From: Aquila chrysaetos chrysaetos | Lineage: Eukaryota > Chordata > Aves > Accipitriformes > Accipitridae | Direction: 5' to 3' | Assembly (NCBI RefSeq): GCF_900496995.4 | Contig: NC_044030.1 | Coordinates: 372,001-436,000, forward strand | Length of the DNA stretch: 64,000 nt | Part shown: positions 13,801-26,730 of the stretch, piece by piece | Layout of the letters: the number at the start of each line of letters is the position of its first letter | Position numbering within the stretch: position 1 is the first letter of the stretch | Translations under genes and position numbers: made by a program | Notes under the pieces: model-generated | Told to the model about the DNA's origin: nothing | The model's input: the letters and a program-made list of their open reading frames with translations, nothing else | The model's database searches: none

Positions 13801-16800
13801 AACTTTTCAACTGTGTACTGAACAGCAGTGTTTGTGGACCAGCCATAACTTTCAAGATGTCAGCTGAAGACAGAAGGGTACAGGTGAATCTTGATTTACC
13901 ATCACGAACCAGAGCTCATGTCCCAAGGCAAAGGGACGTCTGGACATGTCTTTTCTGTCACTGCAGACGGTGATGACTGAAGCTAGAAGGCTGTCTGGGG
14001 AGAAGACTCTGTGCATTGGAGGCATCAAGAAAGTGTTATTTGTTTATAGAGAATAATAAAAATAATAAGGTTGTTAGACAAGAGCAGGGCAGGCAAGTAA
14101 GATGTAGCGGAGTTAACAGCAAAAGGAGATAAGCCTAATTCCTTTCCTTGAGCTACTTCTGACTCCAGTGGAACTTCAGCATCTCTATTTCAGGGACTCA
14201 GACGTGAAAACAGACTCATCAAATGACCGACACAACCGGCTACTCTCATAGTTGGGAGAATTGTTCACGTTTTAGTTCCCCTTTTAATGTGAAGCAAACT
14301 GGACACTAACCACACCATGACACTGTCATGGTCTATCCCATTTACACAGTCACAGGCAGTTTCGGTGGAGAATGTGATAGGCAAGGCTTCACCAGTCACT
14401 ACACTCCACATCCATCCTTACTGATACTGCAAGCCCTAAAATAGTAATTTACATACTATGCAGTCACCTAAATACTTGATCTCGTTCTTTAGAAACCTTG
14501 AAAACAGAACTGTGCATGTCTCAAAATAATTTAAATGAATTAGCAGAGAATATCTTTGAGAGGATAATTTGCCAACACACGTATTTTTTAAATGCATTTC
14601 TTCCCTCGGACTTAAAATTTTTATGTTTATGTTTCAGCAAAGGAGTCCTTTATAGTCTACAGAACTGGAGATACAATGCTGCATAAGCTCAATAAACAGT
14701 TATGGTTACTTTATAGTAGGAAGATTTATGGCTTTTGTTCCCTAAAACTATTTTGATGCTCTTTCGGCTTTTCATTACATACACACGTACATACAGCACC
14801 AATTTACTTTAAGGCTGTGTTTTTGCATCCCCATCACCAAACACATTAGAAACACAGCAGCTGAACCAAACTTTTTGCACGCCGGAGCTACCTGAATAAC
14901 ATTCGCTGGAATTTGGGACACGGTCGAGAACCAGGGGTTTGACTGGAGCCCGGCCCTGCGGTACCCTCTCCGCCTCAGGTGCGTGCCTGCATCGGGGCCA
15001 GCACCCGGGCATGGACCTCTGCTCTGCCCATTGCATACAGCAGAGTCAAACGGATCATCACTAACTTGATCGTGGTCAGAAGAAATGTGCAAAGGTTAAG
15101 GCTTTCTGGAAAGTCATACATACGTAGAAAGGCAACAGCTAAAACGAAGAGAGAGATGTGCGTGTACGAGTAGCACCTGCTCCCAAACAGCTGTGTGCGT
15201 CTGACGCGTGTTCCATACATCCCACATCTCCAGGCACGAGGCTGCTGTTGGCAAAACCACTACTGATGTGAGGCAAGTCGCAAAAGGGGGTTTTGAGGAG
15301 GTTCTGACCTAACTTTGAGAATAAACATCAGAGTAGGAGAAGAACAGTTATATTTATAAGCCTCTTGTGTGGCTGTCTGTGAGGTCCCATTTGAGCATCT
15401 CAAAAAATCTTTACATCACCTACATTAAATGAAACCATTTTAGTCCTGAACAGTACGACAAGTTTATACACCGCAGGAAAATTCTCCTCCCGTTACCTGC
15501 TTTGAATGTGGCTTGCTTATTGTCAACATCTATGAGTATATAAACAAATCAGAAACATTATTACATTCATTACAAAAACATACCATAAGTTAGCAAAACT
15601 GTCTCCTGATATTAACCTCCTGTACTGAATTTTAAAAGCCTCTCCTGGTTAGCACTGGCACACCTTCGCTATAACAGCACAAAGAATGAATTTTCATTTT
15701 CATGTTACACCTAGCAAGCGTAATCACTCCGATAAATTAGTTACAGAATGTTTCCCAAAATGTGTATAAGTAACTTTGAAACATGCTTAAAGTCTCAAGC
15801 ACTATTTGAACATTTTTCTATCTTCTGTTTTTTGGGGTAATCTTTAGCGCTACTGTCAGCAATTTCGGTACCTAAATCCAAGGAGATACACAGAGTAAAC
15901 GGAACAAAAGAAACCTAACTCCAGGTCATTTGCCTACCCAGCAGTTATGAGAAAAATAGACGCTACTCAGAAAATGTATTAACTGTGCTATGCACAAACT
16001 GCATTGCTGTTACAGCAGTCACCACACAGCACCAAACATTTGGTCCCCAAGAGGCAAGAGTAATTTAAGAAAAAGACAAGCCTATTAGCTCTAGTTTCAA
16101 AGAAAAGGACAGGATATGAAAATACAAAAAGAAAGATATTTAATGAAATTTAGCAATGTCAAGTTAAATCTTAGAAACTGCATTTTAAAACATTTACAGG
16201 GAGAAAAGAATTACATAAATTCCAAATATAATGTGGCTGTGTGGGACTCTGGCATAGCAACTGAATGCTCTGCCACTCTTCTGGCATTGCACTGGGAATA
16301 GGGAAAGCATTTCTTAAATCTCTGAGGCTTGGGCAAGCACACTGGAGTCTTTAATCAACCATCTGAGATCGAGTGCACACTATGGACTGTTTAGCAATGG
16401 ACTATGGATAGCTATGCAAAAACATATACACAGGAACAACTCTAAGCAAAAAGTTAGTTATTGGACATTTATGGACAACATTTATGGGCAAGAAACAGGT
16501 GTTGGCAAAGACAATTTCTCAGCTTTCCCCTCTCAAACAGCTTAGGAGCAGCATGTGAACAGCAGCACTGTTTACACAGCCACCCTCAGGAAAAACTTTA
16601 CTAGTGTCAGCCTGCAGGTCAGCGCTGCAGAACGTTTCATTTCCCTGCACCCAAAACCACCTCATTTACATGTGCACCAAGTAAAATTAGGGTATACTTT
16701 TTTGTTTTAAATTTAAAAAGTCTTGCAAAGGTGCCCAGTGCTGCAGCTGATCTGGCTAGCCCCGCCACTGAAGCAGCCTTTCTTCAGGTTCTGTTTTGTC

Positions 16801-17899
16801 TCAGACTGGCAGGGGACGCTGTTTCTGGAAATGATCTTTCTGCATCGGGAAACCGGTGGGCAAGAAAAAAGCATGGCTGATAGTCCAACACGGTTTTGGT
16901 TGCTGGTGACAAGGTATGCATTACATACCATGATTATTACAAACAGATATCCAAAATCTGTTGCGCTAACCATCGCATTTACTAACTTTCTGCACTGTAA
17001 TGTGGAAGAGTATTTTGCAAAATACCAAAATGTTAAATTTTAGTCTTGGCAGTTGGGAATCTCTCTGAATTATTCAATACAGAATCCATACAAGAAGTTA
17101 CAGTAAATTTTAGATCAACAGCCCAAACTGCCAGACTCCTGAAGGAGCGGTTACAGAATCTGTTTCAGGAAAGGGAACCAGCTCAGGTCTCCCCTCCCTT
17201 CCTTGCCCTCTCCTGTTACAGTTCATCCCTTTCCTGAGTTGTAACTTCGCTGGTCGACCATACAGCAAAGCTGTAACAAGCACTGGTCTCTGCACTGCTG
17301 AGGGGCAATGAGGCAAGGCAGACAGGGGCAGCGGGGCAGAAACCTCATCACATGAAAAGAGGAATGACACTGCTCCGTGGGTTCTGAGCACCGACTACTT
17401 TCCTACCCTGCAGCATTTTTCAGCAAACTTTTTACTGTTATGCAGTTCCTATGTCCGATTTTCTTTATGTCTCTAGTCCTCAAACTGTTTTTTTTTTTCT
17501 ACTTACTTTGTTTACAACGAGAAACCGTTGTATTCCCTCTTTATTTCACCCCCCTTTCACCCTGCCCCGCCCCCCTCCCCCCCTGCTTCTTATATGCTTT
17601 TGGAAATACAAAATATACAGGAAAGTTGGAAAGTTCACAACATGAATCACTCTGATACTACTTCTAAATTTCTGCCAGCAAAAATACTGTCTTTCCATAT
17701 ATGACACTACTGAAATAATGGTATTGAAATGGTATAAATAAATGGTTAGCTATTTCCTTCATCATAGTTTTGCACCCATCATTATGCACTCCAATTTGCT
17801 TTCTATTTAACTTTTTTTTCAAACACTGACATCAGTATCTTTGCAGACAAATGCTCCCACATACAGAAGGATAAACAAGTGATTAAAAACAGTACTAAC
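10850..17899. other. Intronic DNA, inferred ZCCHC7 intron 2 adjoining the coding exon
   Basis: AT-rich intron running from the GC-rich block to the ZCCHC7 donor at 17899. ORFs such as 13302-13685 (minus, 127 codons) and 14775-15092 (minus) have no family match and no ZCCHC7 similarity. I recognise no transposon longer than fragments. Confidence 0.55.
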
Positions 17900-18584
17900 C
17901 TTCGCTGACCGGACTTGCACAGCCTTCAATGTTCAACATTATATCTTCATCTCTGTCATCTGCACCAGCTCCCAAAAGCATCCAACTCTCGACATTATCA
18001 CTGTCAGATATCAAGCTCTCCTGCTCTGAGCTATCTATTACCAACACATCTTGGATGGCATGAGCTTCAGCAGAACTAACTGGGTTAAGCTTCCCACTAG
18101 CACTTTTCCTTTGCTTTGAAATGTCTGTGCCTGATCCAGCAGGATACAGGGTATTACGTGCAGCAGCTTCAGCATCATTTGGCGTGGAAGATCCTGGATG
18201 GATACATGTTTTACCTTGAGCTAAAGAGCCCGTTGACTTCTTTGCTTTGCTTTTGTAAACACTGTCTTCATCCGGTGTATCAGACAAGACGATGATCTCA
18301 GGGTCGTCTGAAAGCTGAGCACCACGATCAATGAACCCAGTGATCTTCTTGTCTTCACACCGTTTCTCAGGTAGAACTGAACTATGAGCCATGACTCCTG
18401 CAACATCAGCTTCTTCATCCATTTCCAGTGTGCTGATTTCTCCAAGATTTTGGGAATAGTGGATCTGGCTGTAGAGATGAAATTCCACCTCACTATCAAC
18501 AGCCTCTTCACTGGATGTCTCCTCATGATAAAGTTCATCTTCATACACTTCAGAATCGTCAGCGTCTTCATATCCAGCAAACAT
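17900..18584 (-). CDS. ZCCHC7: ZCCHC7 first coding exon (N-terminal 228 residues)
   Basis: ZCCHC7 is the metazoan counterpart of yeast Air1/Air2, the zinc-knuckle subunit of the nuclear TRAMP complex that works with a non-canonical poly(A) polymerase and the MTR4 helicase to hand aberrant RNA to the exosome. The reading frame starts at ATG 18584 with A at -3. Recognition rests on the opening MFAGYED, the block VDSEVEFHLYSQIHYSQ (residues 29-45) and DNVESWMLLG (196-205), which match vertebrate ZCCHC7 as I know it. The segment is acidic, Ser-rich and probably disordered. The exon ends in phase 1 at GAAG followed by GTTAGT (intron from 17899 downward); reading through meets a stop at once, which supports the splice. 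The CCHC knuckles lie in later exons that I did not find here. Two hydrophobic-acidic patches, EIIVLSDTPDED (96-107) and DVLVIDSSEQE (179-189), resemble SUMO-interacting motifs. Confidence 0.95.
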
Positions 18585-18607
18585 TCTGGAAAGCGAATAG
18601 TCTGTAT
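18585..18607 (-). other. ZCCHC7: ZCCHC7 exon 2, 5' UTR part, with splice acceptor
   Basis: On the minus strand a run of about a dozen T followed by GTAG (18608-18611) makes a strong acceptor. It leaves 23 untranslated bases before the start codon. No in-frame ATG lies between acceptor and start. A second AG six bases further in (ATACAG) could serve as an alternative acceptor. Confidence 0.75.
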
Positions 18608-19141
18608 CTACAAAAAAAAAAAAGTTTATATCAGAATGGTCATGAATGTATGCTCAAAACCATCTTTCCAATGATACTTTTGGCCTTTCTGAAATTGCTA
18701 AGGTTAGTCATAGAGCTCTGTGTACAGAAGATAAAACCGAGCAGGCTTAACAGCTACAACAATCAAAGCTCAAATCTGTAATAGCAAAAGCTACTCAAGG
18801 GTGCATCTGCTTTAACCTTAACTACTACTTTAACCTCAACTACTTTGGCTTCTGAAAAGTTGCACTTAATGTGCTCTCAGCTTCCACAGCTCCTCTTCAT
18901 CCTTGGTTCAAAGCCAGGGTACCTGCATGGATTGGGAACCAAATGAGTGTCTGAACACGAGTTTTGATTGTTCCACCAACTAGTATTAATTCTGGGTACT
19001 TTGCAACTTGTTTTACTAAGTAACATCTTACACACATACCTGAAAGAGCAGAGAAGGAACATTCAGCACTATTTGATAGAAGTTACTTGGAGCCTATCTA
19101 CACCTGGGCTGCAGAGTCACCTGAACTGGCACTTCAGAATT

Positions 19142-19205
19142 AGAATCACAGAATGGTTTGGATTGGAAGGGACCTTAAAGATCACCTAGTTCCATCTCCC
19201 CTGCT
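19142..19205 (-). mobile_element. CR1 LINE, short 3'-end fragment
   Basis: The plus strand reads AGAATCACAGAATGGTTTGG followed by GATTGGAAGGGACCTTAAAG and continues into TTCCATCTCCCCTGC. This is the reverse complement of the hallmark CR1 3' terminus in birds, so the element points to the minus strand. It is 5'-truncated to about 64 bp and sits in ZCCHC7 intron 1 in the sense orientation of that gene. Confidence 0.85.
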
Positions 19206-19634
19206 GTGGAATTTAATCCTATGATGAGAAGCGCCAAAGCTATGATACAGAAGCACCCAGACATGCTCTCCACACACTCAGGTCTGAAGGCAGCATAAAA
19301 AAAAAGAATACTAAAGGTAGTATACAAATCTGCAGCCTTCATACAAACTAGCATGTCGCATTGTCCCATCAGGACTTACGAACTGAGTTAGAATGCCATG
19401 AAAATGCAACTACAATGCTCTTGCACCTGAGGAAGACATACCTGCGAAGAGCGTCTGCCCAGCTCAACATTAGCTATGACATCTCTGTGCTGCTACCAGT
19501 TTAGCAGTAATTACCTACAACCTTTAACAGCCATTTTGGTGGTTCTGGGACTAAAGCCCCAATTTCCCTTCTCATGTACTCAGCAATACTGCTTTTTAAA
19601 CAAATAGGCTATAAAAGCTGGCTGATGGGACAAA

Positions 19635-20457
19635 GTGCACCCTCAGCAAGTTTGCAGATGATGCAAAATTGGGAGGAGTGGCTGATACACAGATGGTTGT
19701 GCTGCCATTTGGAGGTACCTCAGTGGGCTGGAGAAGTGGGCAGAGAGGATCCTCACGAAGGTCAGCAAAGGTAAATGCCAAGTCCTGCACCTGCAAAGGA
19801 GATGGGCTGGGGGCCCACTGCCTGGAAAGCAGGTGTGCAAAAAAGGACCCGGGGATGCGACGAGTTGACCATAAGCCAATACACTTCTGGCACAAAAATC
19901 ATCCTGGGCTCCTGAAAAACACCGCCAGCAGGGTGAGGGAGGTTATCCTTCTGCTCCGGTCAGCACTCATGTGGAGCGCTGTGTACAGCTCTGGGTTCTC
20001 CAGTACTAGATAAGATGGACATACTGGAGCGAGTGCGGTGAAGGGCCACTAAAACGATTAAGGGATTGGGGCATCTGTCATATGAGGCCAGGCTGAGACA
20101 GGTGGGACTGTTCATCCTCAAGAAAAGGAGGCTCGGGGATCTTATCAAAGTACATAAATACATGATGGGGGGGGCAGTAAATAAGACAGATCCAGGCTCT
20201 TCCAAGTAGTGTCCAGAAACATGACGAGGGGCAATGGACGCAAAAGATAAAATACAGGAAATTCCACTTAAACATAAGAAAAAACCCTTTTTTACTCTGT
20301 TGCCCAGAAAGGCTGCGGAGCTTCCATCCTTGAAGACATTCAAAACCCAGCTGGACATGGCCTTGAGCAAACTGCTCTAAGTCACCCTGCTTTGAGTCAA
20401 GGGGTTAGACGAGACAATTGGCAGAGATTCCTTCCAACCTCAGCTATTTTGTGATCC
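19635..20457 (+). mobile_element. CR1 LINE, 5'-truncated copy
   Basis: About 820 bp match the end of CR1 ORF2 and its 3' UTR: TTTGCAGATGATGCAAAATT near the start, AAGTCCTGCACCTG, a gap-rich middle, and the terminal TTCCTTCCAACCTCAGCTAT. The reverse-transcriptase remnant is broken by stops and indels, so it is an old, dead copy. It lies antisense to ZCCHC7 in intron 1, about 430 bp from an opposed CR1 fragment. Confidence 0.9.
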
Positions 20458-23400
20458 CAACACAATGGCAAGCGTCGCTAGAGTTCACTACCAACTCCCT
20501 AGCGGGACAGGAAATCCAGAGACATTCTAAAGTTACTTTGCCTAATTCACAGGGTACCTTATTTTGTTTACGTGACCCTATCATGCATGGAGGAGAGGAA
20601 AGGGAATACTTTCTCTGAAAGGTCTATCTTTATTTCGGTGTTACAGTTACTCCTAGGGAAGCCAACAAGCTTTTTTAGACATGAGAACTGTCAGATGGAG
20701 TTCAGTTTTTTAGTTGTGGAAGGAAGTTGCATGGTATTGTTTAAATACACATACTGATACACAAGTACAAAAAATTAGATTCATGAACTTTGTACATAAG
20801 TAATTTGTGCGGTGATGGTATTTAAAGAGCCCAAAGGCTCTTACTATGACAACTTTCTGTGTACACCCTGCAAGAGTCCTTCCCTGATCACGACAGATTT
20901 GACCTCATTTGTATTCCTGTTATACCAAAGTCAAACTAAAGAGGAAGACACTCTTCCCACAAAAATAAACAAAGCAAAACCACATAAAACATGAGCGCAC
21001 CAGCAGGAAAATACAATGCTTACTGACAATCCATACGCTGTACTCTTTTCTGTTTAGTCTTCTAGTAGATCAGCATACATCATTCAATCTCACCTGCACA
21101 GCCGAAGAAGTCACTTTGGTCGTCACCAGATGAGATCACATCCAAAGACCATCAGAACTCTACTCATCCACGCACGTGCTCAGCTATCTCCTAATACACT
21201 CAAGTTGGTTTCTAACCTACAAATACAGTCCTAAAATTTAACAACTGGAGGTTATAGAATCTGTTTTAAAAGCTGTCCTATCCGCACAGCGACTGTAAGC
21301 TCCTGGAAACTTTTACACCTGCCAACACAGAACTCTGCTTAGCAGCACAACGTATGCAGCAATAATGTGAGGATAATGTGGATATATCTGTACCTGCTAG
21401 ACTCTGCCTCTCTCATGCGGGTTCTTAGGTAAATATAATATCTATTATGCCAAATAAAAATATCAAAGAATGAGGTCAGAACTTGGTGGTAATAGAGACA
21501 ATAAACTTATTTTATACCAGTATGTAGGTCTGGATGCCGTAGACAGGAGGAATAACTAAAACGCTGGCCATCTGAACGGTTGTAGGTAGTAAAGAAGTAA
21601 GACAGAAAAGGACCTGACAGACCAAATGAAGCCCCCATACTTAAACATTTCTCTCAACTATACATGGGGTCACCCTTTCAAACAGGTCTTAGCCTGTTCC
21701 CATCCACAGGGTGAAAATAAAAGCAGAGCTGGCTCCAGTCAAGCACATTTACAATATTAATCTGTGGTTACGGGATGTCAGAAAAGAGACCTTCAGTGAT
21801 AGAGGAAATGAAAGAATCCCCCCGAAGCATGCCGCAATTTTAGTGATACTTGAAAAGCCAACTTAATTCAAGCACTCTTTCCTTCCCATTCTGTCACCCA
21901 CTGGATGAACTCACACAAAGTTAAGTACATGACCATTGCTGAAAACATGCAGCTAAACAAGACTGCTGGATCACGAGTGTCAAAGAGCGCCCAAGAAGCT
22001 GACTCACGGATGCTTCGTAACAAAGACAAAAGTAAGAAGAGACAGCACGACACTACACCTACTTTGATCTATCCTCCCCAGAAGCTCAGGTCAAACAATG
22101 GCTCCTCCTCCCAGGTCCACGCCAATGACTGGAATGATGACGAAGGGCTCCTCCTCTTGCTCAGCATGCACGGCAGGCCACTGGGTAACAAGAAACATCA
22201 AACATCAGCATCACAACACAGTCTGAAGATATCTAGTTCCACTGTTCACCATCCTCAAACTTGGGCAATAGCTATGCCCCACCTCTTCATCACAGAGTGG
22301 GAAACACCCGTTTCAGGTGTTTGGCACCAAAGCAGACAAAACACCTGCCTCTAGGAAAGGGAAGAGGAGCCTGACAGACAAAGTTTTGGTATTTTTCAGA
22401 TTGTCAAAGTGAAGCAGTCTCTTACTGTATTCATACTGATGCTCAAAACAGAGAAAGACGTATCTGACTGCCAGTGTCCAGGAATTTAGATTTTCTTTCA
22501 CCATTGAAAGGTTTAGACAATGGGCAATCGTCCTTTTTGCTACCAGCTATACAATTACAAAGACAGCCCTCATGTCTGAGTGTGAAAACCACATGAAAAA
22601 TAACAGTCCTGCATAGACTAACTGATTTGGTAGGTAATACAGGCTGCAGAGAGCGTAACACACTGACGTGTCATACTTTGGAACTGGCCTGCCTTATTTT
22701 TAAAGAAACCCCAAAACTTCAAACCCTAGGCCATGGCAGAACCCTGTCCCTTCATCAAGAGGAACCCCATTCCTACCTGAACCCAGAGCACAACTTTCCT
22801 CAAAAGTACCTGACTGCCCCTCTGGTAAGCCTTAAGTACTAACAGTTCAGGTAAAGGGCTACTGATGTTAAAACAAATTAAAAATCACACCTATCTGAAT
22901 CTCTTTTAACCATTTCCAAACAAAACTCTAGATGGCTATTGTTAGAAATGGCAGGAGATCATTTTCCCAGATCATTTACAAAGACTGCTTGCCAACACTT
23001 TTCAGCTAGTCCATTAAAAAACCCAACATCCCCCACTAGATAAAGCAACAAAAGTTTGCAGCAGCACAGCGCAGTCAGGAGGGAGGTGCTGGCAATGACT
23101 TTCAGGCAGGGGAAAAGAGCACTAACAAGTTAATCAGAACACCCACAGCAATTTTCAAGTTGTGTGCAGGCAGCTAATTCCTCGGCCAAAATTTCAAAGC
23201 AGTTTGGGGCACTCAGGTGTAAGATAAGTGCAGAAGGGGCTTTGCATAAGAGCCAGTAACATGCCCAGGCCAGTCCTTCCCATGCCATTCCTGCTTCACA
23301 TGGCCTTGTTTCTCCCTACCAACTCCTCTCTTCCTCTGCTTAACTTCATTACTTCTGCCGCTGTTACTTTTTCACCTCCTACAATCTTTCCGAGCTCACA

Positions 23401-25972
23401 CAGTAACTTCTTCATCTCTTCCTCTTGCCATTTGAAATACGCATTGTGCTTAACTTCAAATACTGAGATTTCTTAAAAGAAAAAAATCTCAAACAAAACT
23501 CAAAAAAAAAAGCAAAAAAAAACCAAAAAATGAATTGGAAAAAAGATTACTTTTCCATCCTTTGCAAATATGAGTTTTCAGACAAGTCTACTATTCCCAC
23601 CACAAATCATCAGTGAATTTCAAATATTTCCTTATTTTTCTTGCTCTCTGCTTGATCTTTGCAGTAATGTCAAATCTAACACTTTATGACAAAGGCCGCG
23701 TTGAAAATACAGCAACAAACGTATTCTTCACTGTCTTAGGAGGTAAAGACAAGACATAACCCTATCATCAGATTCTCTGTTACAGATAGGAACAACAATA
23801 AAATGGAAAAGAAAGGTCTTTCAAGGAAATTACCAAAAACTTCCTAAAACCACAAGTATCTATCAGAACAGAGGTTCAGAGATCAGAATGGTAGGAGACA
23901 TCAACAGACTTTATAGTTGTGTGCAGAGTAGACCCTCTCTCAGTTTTCTATTTACTCACATTTGTGATACCTAAACTGCCTAGTTCTTTACACTGTTAAG
24001 ATACTGCATGGGTACAACCAACAGGAAGTTGATAAAGAACTTAAATGTTCAAATGCACTTAAATGAAATCTTTCATTTCAGCTGCTGTAACTGCTTTTGT
24101 ACCCTTCATAAGTCGCATACCTCTATTTCATGAGAGATAAGCAATCAAAATTATTGTTACGAAGTGCAGCACCAGAATGAAAATCACATACTTGTTCTTC
24201 TTGATACCCTACAAAGGTATGCAGATATCAAATCTGAACATTTTGGTTTTGGTTTTTTTTCAAAAAAAAGCCAACAACATGTGTTTATTATCAGAGGTGA
24301 ATATCAGGAGACTGTTTTTTCCTTCACCTGTATTGTGTTTCTGTACCAAACATAAGACAGATCTTATTTTGCCTTATGGGGATAACCAAGCTGCACTCAA
24401 CACACATGAGAAAGAAACAATTTTCATTTGCCATGCAAGGTGAGACACGCAGCTGTTAGACACCTGGAGTTGCTCCCCGCACCGACATACTCAATCTAGA
24501 GCAGAAATGCCCTCACAGTGAACCATTTAAAAATGTTGTGAAGTAGATTCCAGGGCAACCACCCACCCCTTGGTTTTCAAGAAGCAAACCCTGAGAAGTA
24601 CGTATGGTAACTATCGTCTCAGTTTCAGGTAGTGAAGAAAAAGGTAGACAGCACCATAAAGCTGCTCTAATGGTGACATTTGCTATTAGTTATTTTTGGC
24701 TAAACTTTGTCACTTGGTTCTCCGAGGATAACTTGTGTTGCTCAATGCGGACATGTAAAACTCGTTCTTATGCTGATCTGCTGTGTGCTTGAGAAAACGT
24801 TTCTTTTTCTGTACTTTCTTTAAATACAGTGCAAGTAGAGTGTAAAGGAGAGAAGAAGAGCTTTGGAGAAGAGGTAAATGTTTTTCTAGTGACAAGCTAT
24901 ACCTTCAGGAGATCACAGGAATCTATCTTCCACACCCAAACCCTGGAAAATAACAAAACATTCGAAGTTTACTTCAAGCCTTCTGGAAGATTTTTTTTTT
25001 TTTTTCCCCTTTAGCAATTTTCAGAGCTGCCTTTAGCAGTAACTGCGCAAACACCCTCAAATTAACAGATTTGCCTTTTTTTTTTTTTTTTTTCCACTTA
25101 AGATCACGACCGAATCCGGCCCGGTGAAAACAAGGAACACAAAAGGGGGAGTTAGCAGACGGGAGAGGACACGGACTCGGTTCATGGCCACACACCACCG
25201 ACGGTCTCGCCATGCGGGGCACCGTTCCGCTCCGCACCACGCCTGGAGGAGACCCCGGGGCTCCGAAGCGACTCCCCCCCCCCCCGCTCCGCCCAAAAAA
25301 AGGGCAGCCGTCCCTCCGGTGTCCCCGCACGGCACCGCCGCTCCCGACGGGAGGCGCGGTCGCTCCGGGCTTCGTTCGAGAGACCGGGAGACGCTGGCAA
25401 CCGGAGATAAAGACGGACGCCGATGCAGTGACTCGTACATCTGTTTAATGGCAAACCGGGGGGGGGGGGGGGGGGTGTCCCGGACGGAGGGGCGCTTGGC
25501 ACCCTCAGCGCCCGCGGGGCAGAGCCCGGCCACCTCCACAGGCCGTGGGGCAGGCGGATAGGCACGGACCGGTTTCCCCCGGTCCCGAGAGGGAAGGGCT
25601 GAAGCAGCGGAGGCCGGACGGGGCAGGCCGCACCGGGCCGGGCACTCGGGTAGGGATTACCGCGGGTACGGCTGTAAGAGGGGAAGGAGGGAGGGAGGGA
25701 GGGGGGGGGGCTCGGCGGGCGCCAGACGGAGCGCAGGCCCTCGGGCAGCAAGCGTGCCCGGGCCGCCCCGCGGTGGAAGGGCCGGGCCGTCAGGGAGAGG
25801 CGCCCGCCGGGGCGAGGAGCCGGCAGGCGACCCTGCCGGTGGGGGAGCAACGGACCGGACCGGGAGGGGAAGGGGACAGCGCCCGGGGAGGAGGGGAGGG
25901 GGGGGGGGGGGCTGCCGAGGCGCCGCGGGACCGGGGTCGGTCGGTCGGCACCGGCGCCGCTCGCGTACTCAC

Positions 25973-26130
25973 TGCCGGCCGCACCGGGACACGCCGAGCA
26001 GGAAGTGGCGGCGCCCGCGCCCCGCCCCGCCGGCCGCGTGCTTCCGGCCCCGCCTCCCTCCCCGCCAGCGCCGCCGCCGCGGGCCACGCCCCCCAGGCAG
26101 GGGGCGGGGCGGGGCGGGGCGGGGCTGCCG
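25973..26130 (-). promoter_or_regulatory. ZCCHC7: ZCCHC7 CpG-island promoter and candidate non-coding exon 1
   Basis: On the minus strand a good donor, GCA followed by GTGAGTACG (25967-25972 as its complement), closes a GC-rich segment that fits a 5' UTR exon. Just upstream in the minus sense are a CCGGAAG ETS-type site (complement of 26041-26047), another ETS core AGGAAGTGG (26000-26008, plus sense), SP1-type CCCCGCCCC and five tandem GGGGC boxes (26101-26125). I see no TATA box. This is a typical TATA-less housekeeping promoter and lies the right way upstream of the coding exon. The exact transcription start cannot be read from sequence. Confidence 0.6.
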
Positions 26131-26507
26131 GGAACCCCGCGCTCGGCCGTCGGGGGGGGGCGTGGCTTAGCCCGAGGCGGCGGCCGGGCCCGGTGCGGGC
26201 GGGGGGGGGGGGGTGGAGCGGGGCGGCCGTCCCGGTACCGCGGCCGCGGAGCTCCCCGCCGCCCCCCCCCCCCCCCCCCCCCCCATCCCGGGCTGGGTTG
26301 CGGTCTCGGGGCTCGGTGACCCGGGTCTGCCCGCTGCCCGGTGCGCTCCGCCCCAGGATCCTGGCGGCCTGTCCGCGGCGGGGGGGGGGTCCCGACCCCT
26401 CCTGGGGTCCTGCAGGCACACCGCGGGGATGGAGCGACAACCGGGGGAACGCCGGCCCCGGGTCTGCTGGGGAACGCCGGTGCGGATCGCAGCCTCGGGC
26501 CGGGCAC

Positions 26508-26603
26508 GGGGAAAGGGGAAGGGGAAGGGGAAAGGGAAAGGGAAAGGGAAAGGGAAAGGGAAAGGGAAAGGGAAAGGGAAAGGGAAAGGGAAGGGGGGGG
26601 GGG
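26508..26603 (+). repeat. Polypurine (GGGAAA)n tract
   Basis: About 96 bases are pure purine on the plus strand: a few GGGGAA/GGGGAAA units, then roughly ten GGGAAA units, ending in a run of about 12 G. It lies about 400-500 bp upstream of the inferred ZCCHC7 start. Such tracts can form triplex or G-quadruplex structures and vary in length between individuals. In frame it would encode Gly-Lys or Pro-Phe repeats, which are not real proteins. Confidence 0.95.
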
Positions 26604-26730
26604 CTCCGGTGCCGGCTGACGGTGTCACTGAGGGGAAATTACCGTGAGTTGAGTGCATCACTCTACCCAAGGCGTTCGGAGGGATTCCTGCCGCGTCCCT
26701 TCTGTCTGAGTTTCGGTCTCTCTCTTCCAG

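Larger units (their letters stand above)
18608..25972 (-). other. ZCCHC7 intron 1 (5' UTR intron)
   Basis: This 7.4-kb interval joins the candidate exon 1 donor at 25967-25972 to the acceptor at 18608. It contains two CR1 remnants (described separately). The rest is unremarkable AT-rich sequence: short ORFs at 21905-22354 and 22627-22842 have no family resemblance and no splice context. I see no tRNA, no other gene and no additional LTR in it. The intron assignment depends on exon 1 being correctly placed. Confidence 0.6.
25100..26620. promoter_or_regulatory. CpG island at the ZCCHC7 5' end
   Basis: The stretch is dense in CpG and GC after a sharp change from AT-rich sequence ending in a T20-type run near 25078. 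It contains G or C homopolymers of up to 23 bases (G18 at 25458-25475, C23 at 26262-26284) and a long purine tract at its distal edge. Several overlapping frames of more than 400 codons cross it on both strands, but they only reflect the scarcity of stop codons in such DNA. It is best read as the shared promoter zone of ZCCHC7 and perhaps a divergent transcript. Confidence 0.8.

Noticed and set aside
22443..22661. Short ORF considered as a real gene fragment
   Set aside because: No family match; ordinary intronic composition.
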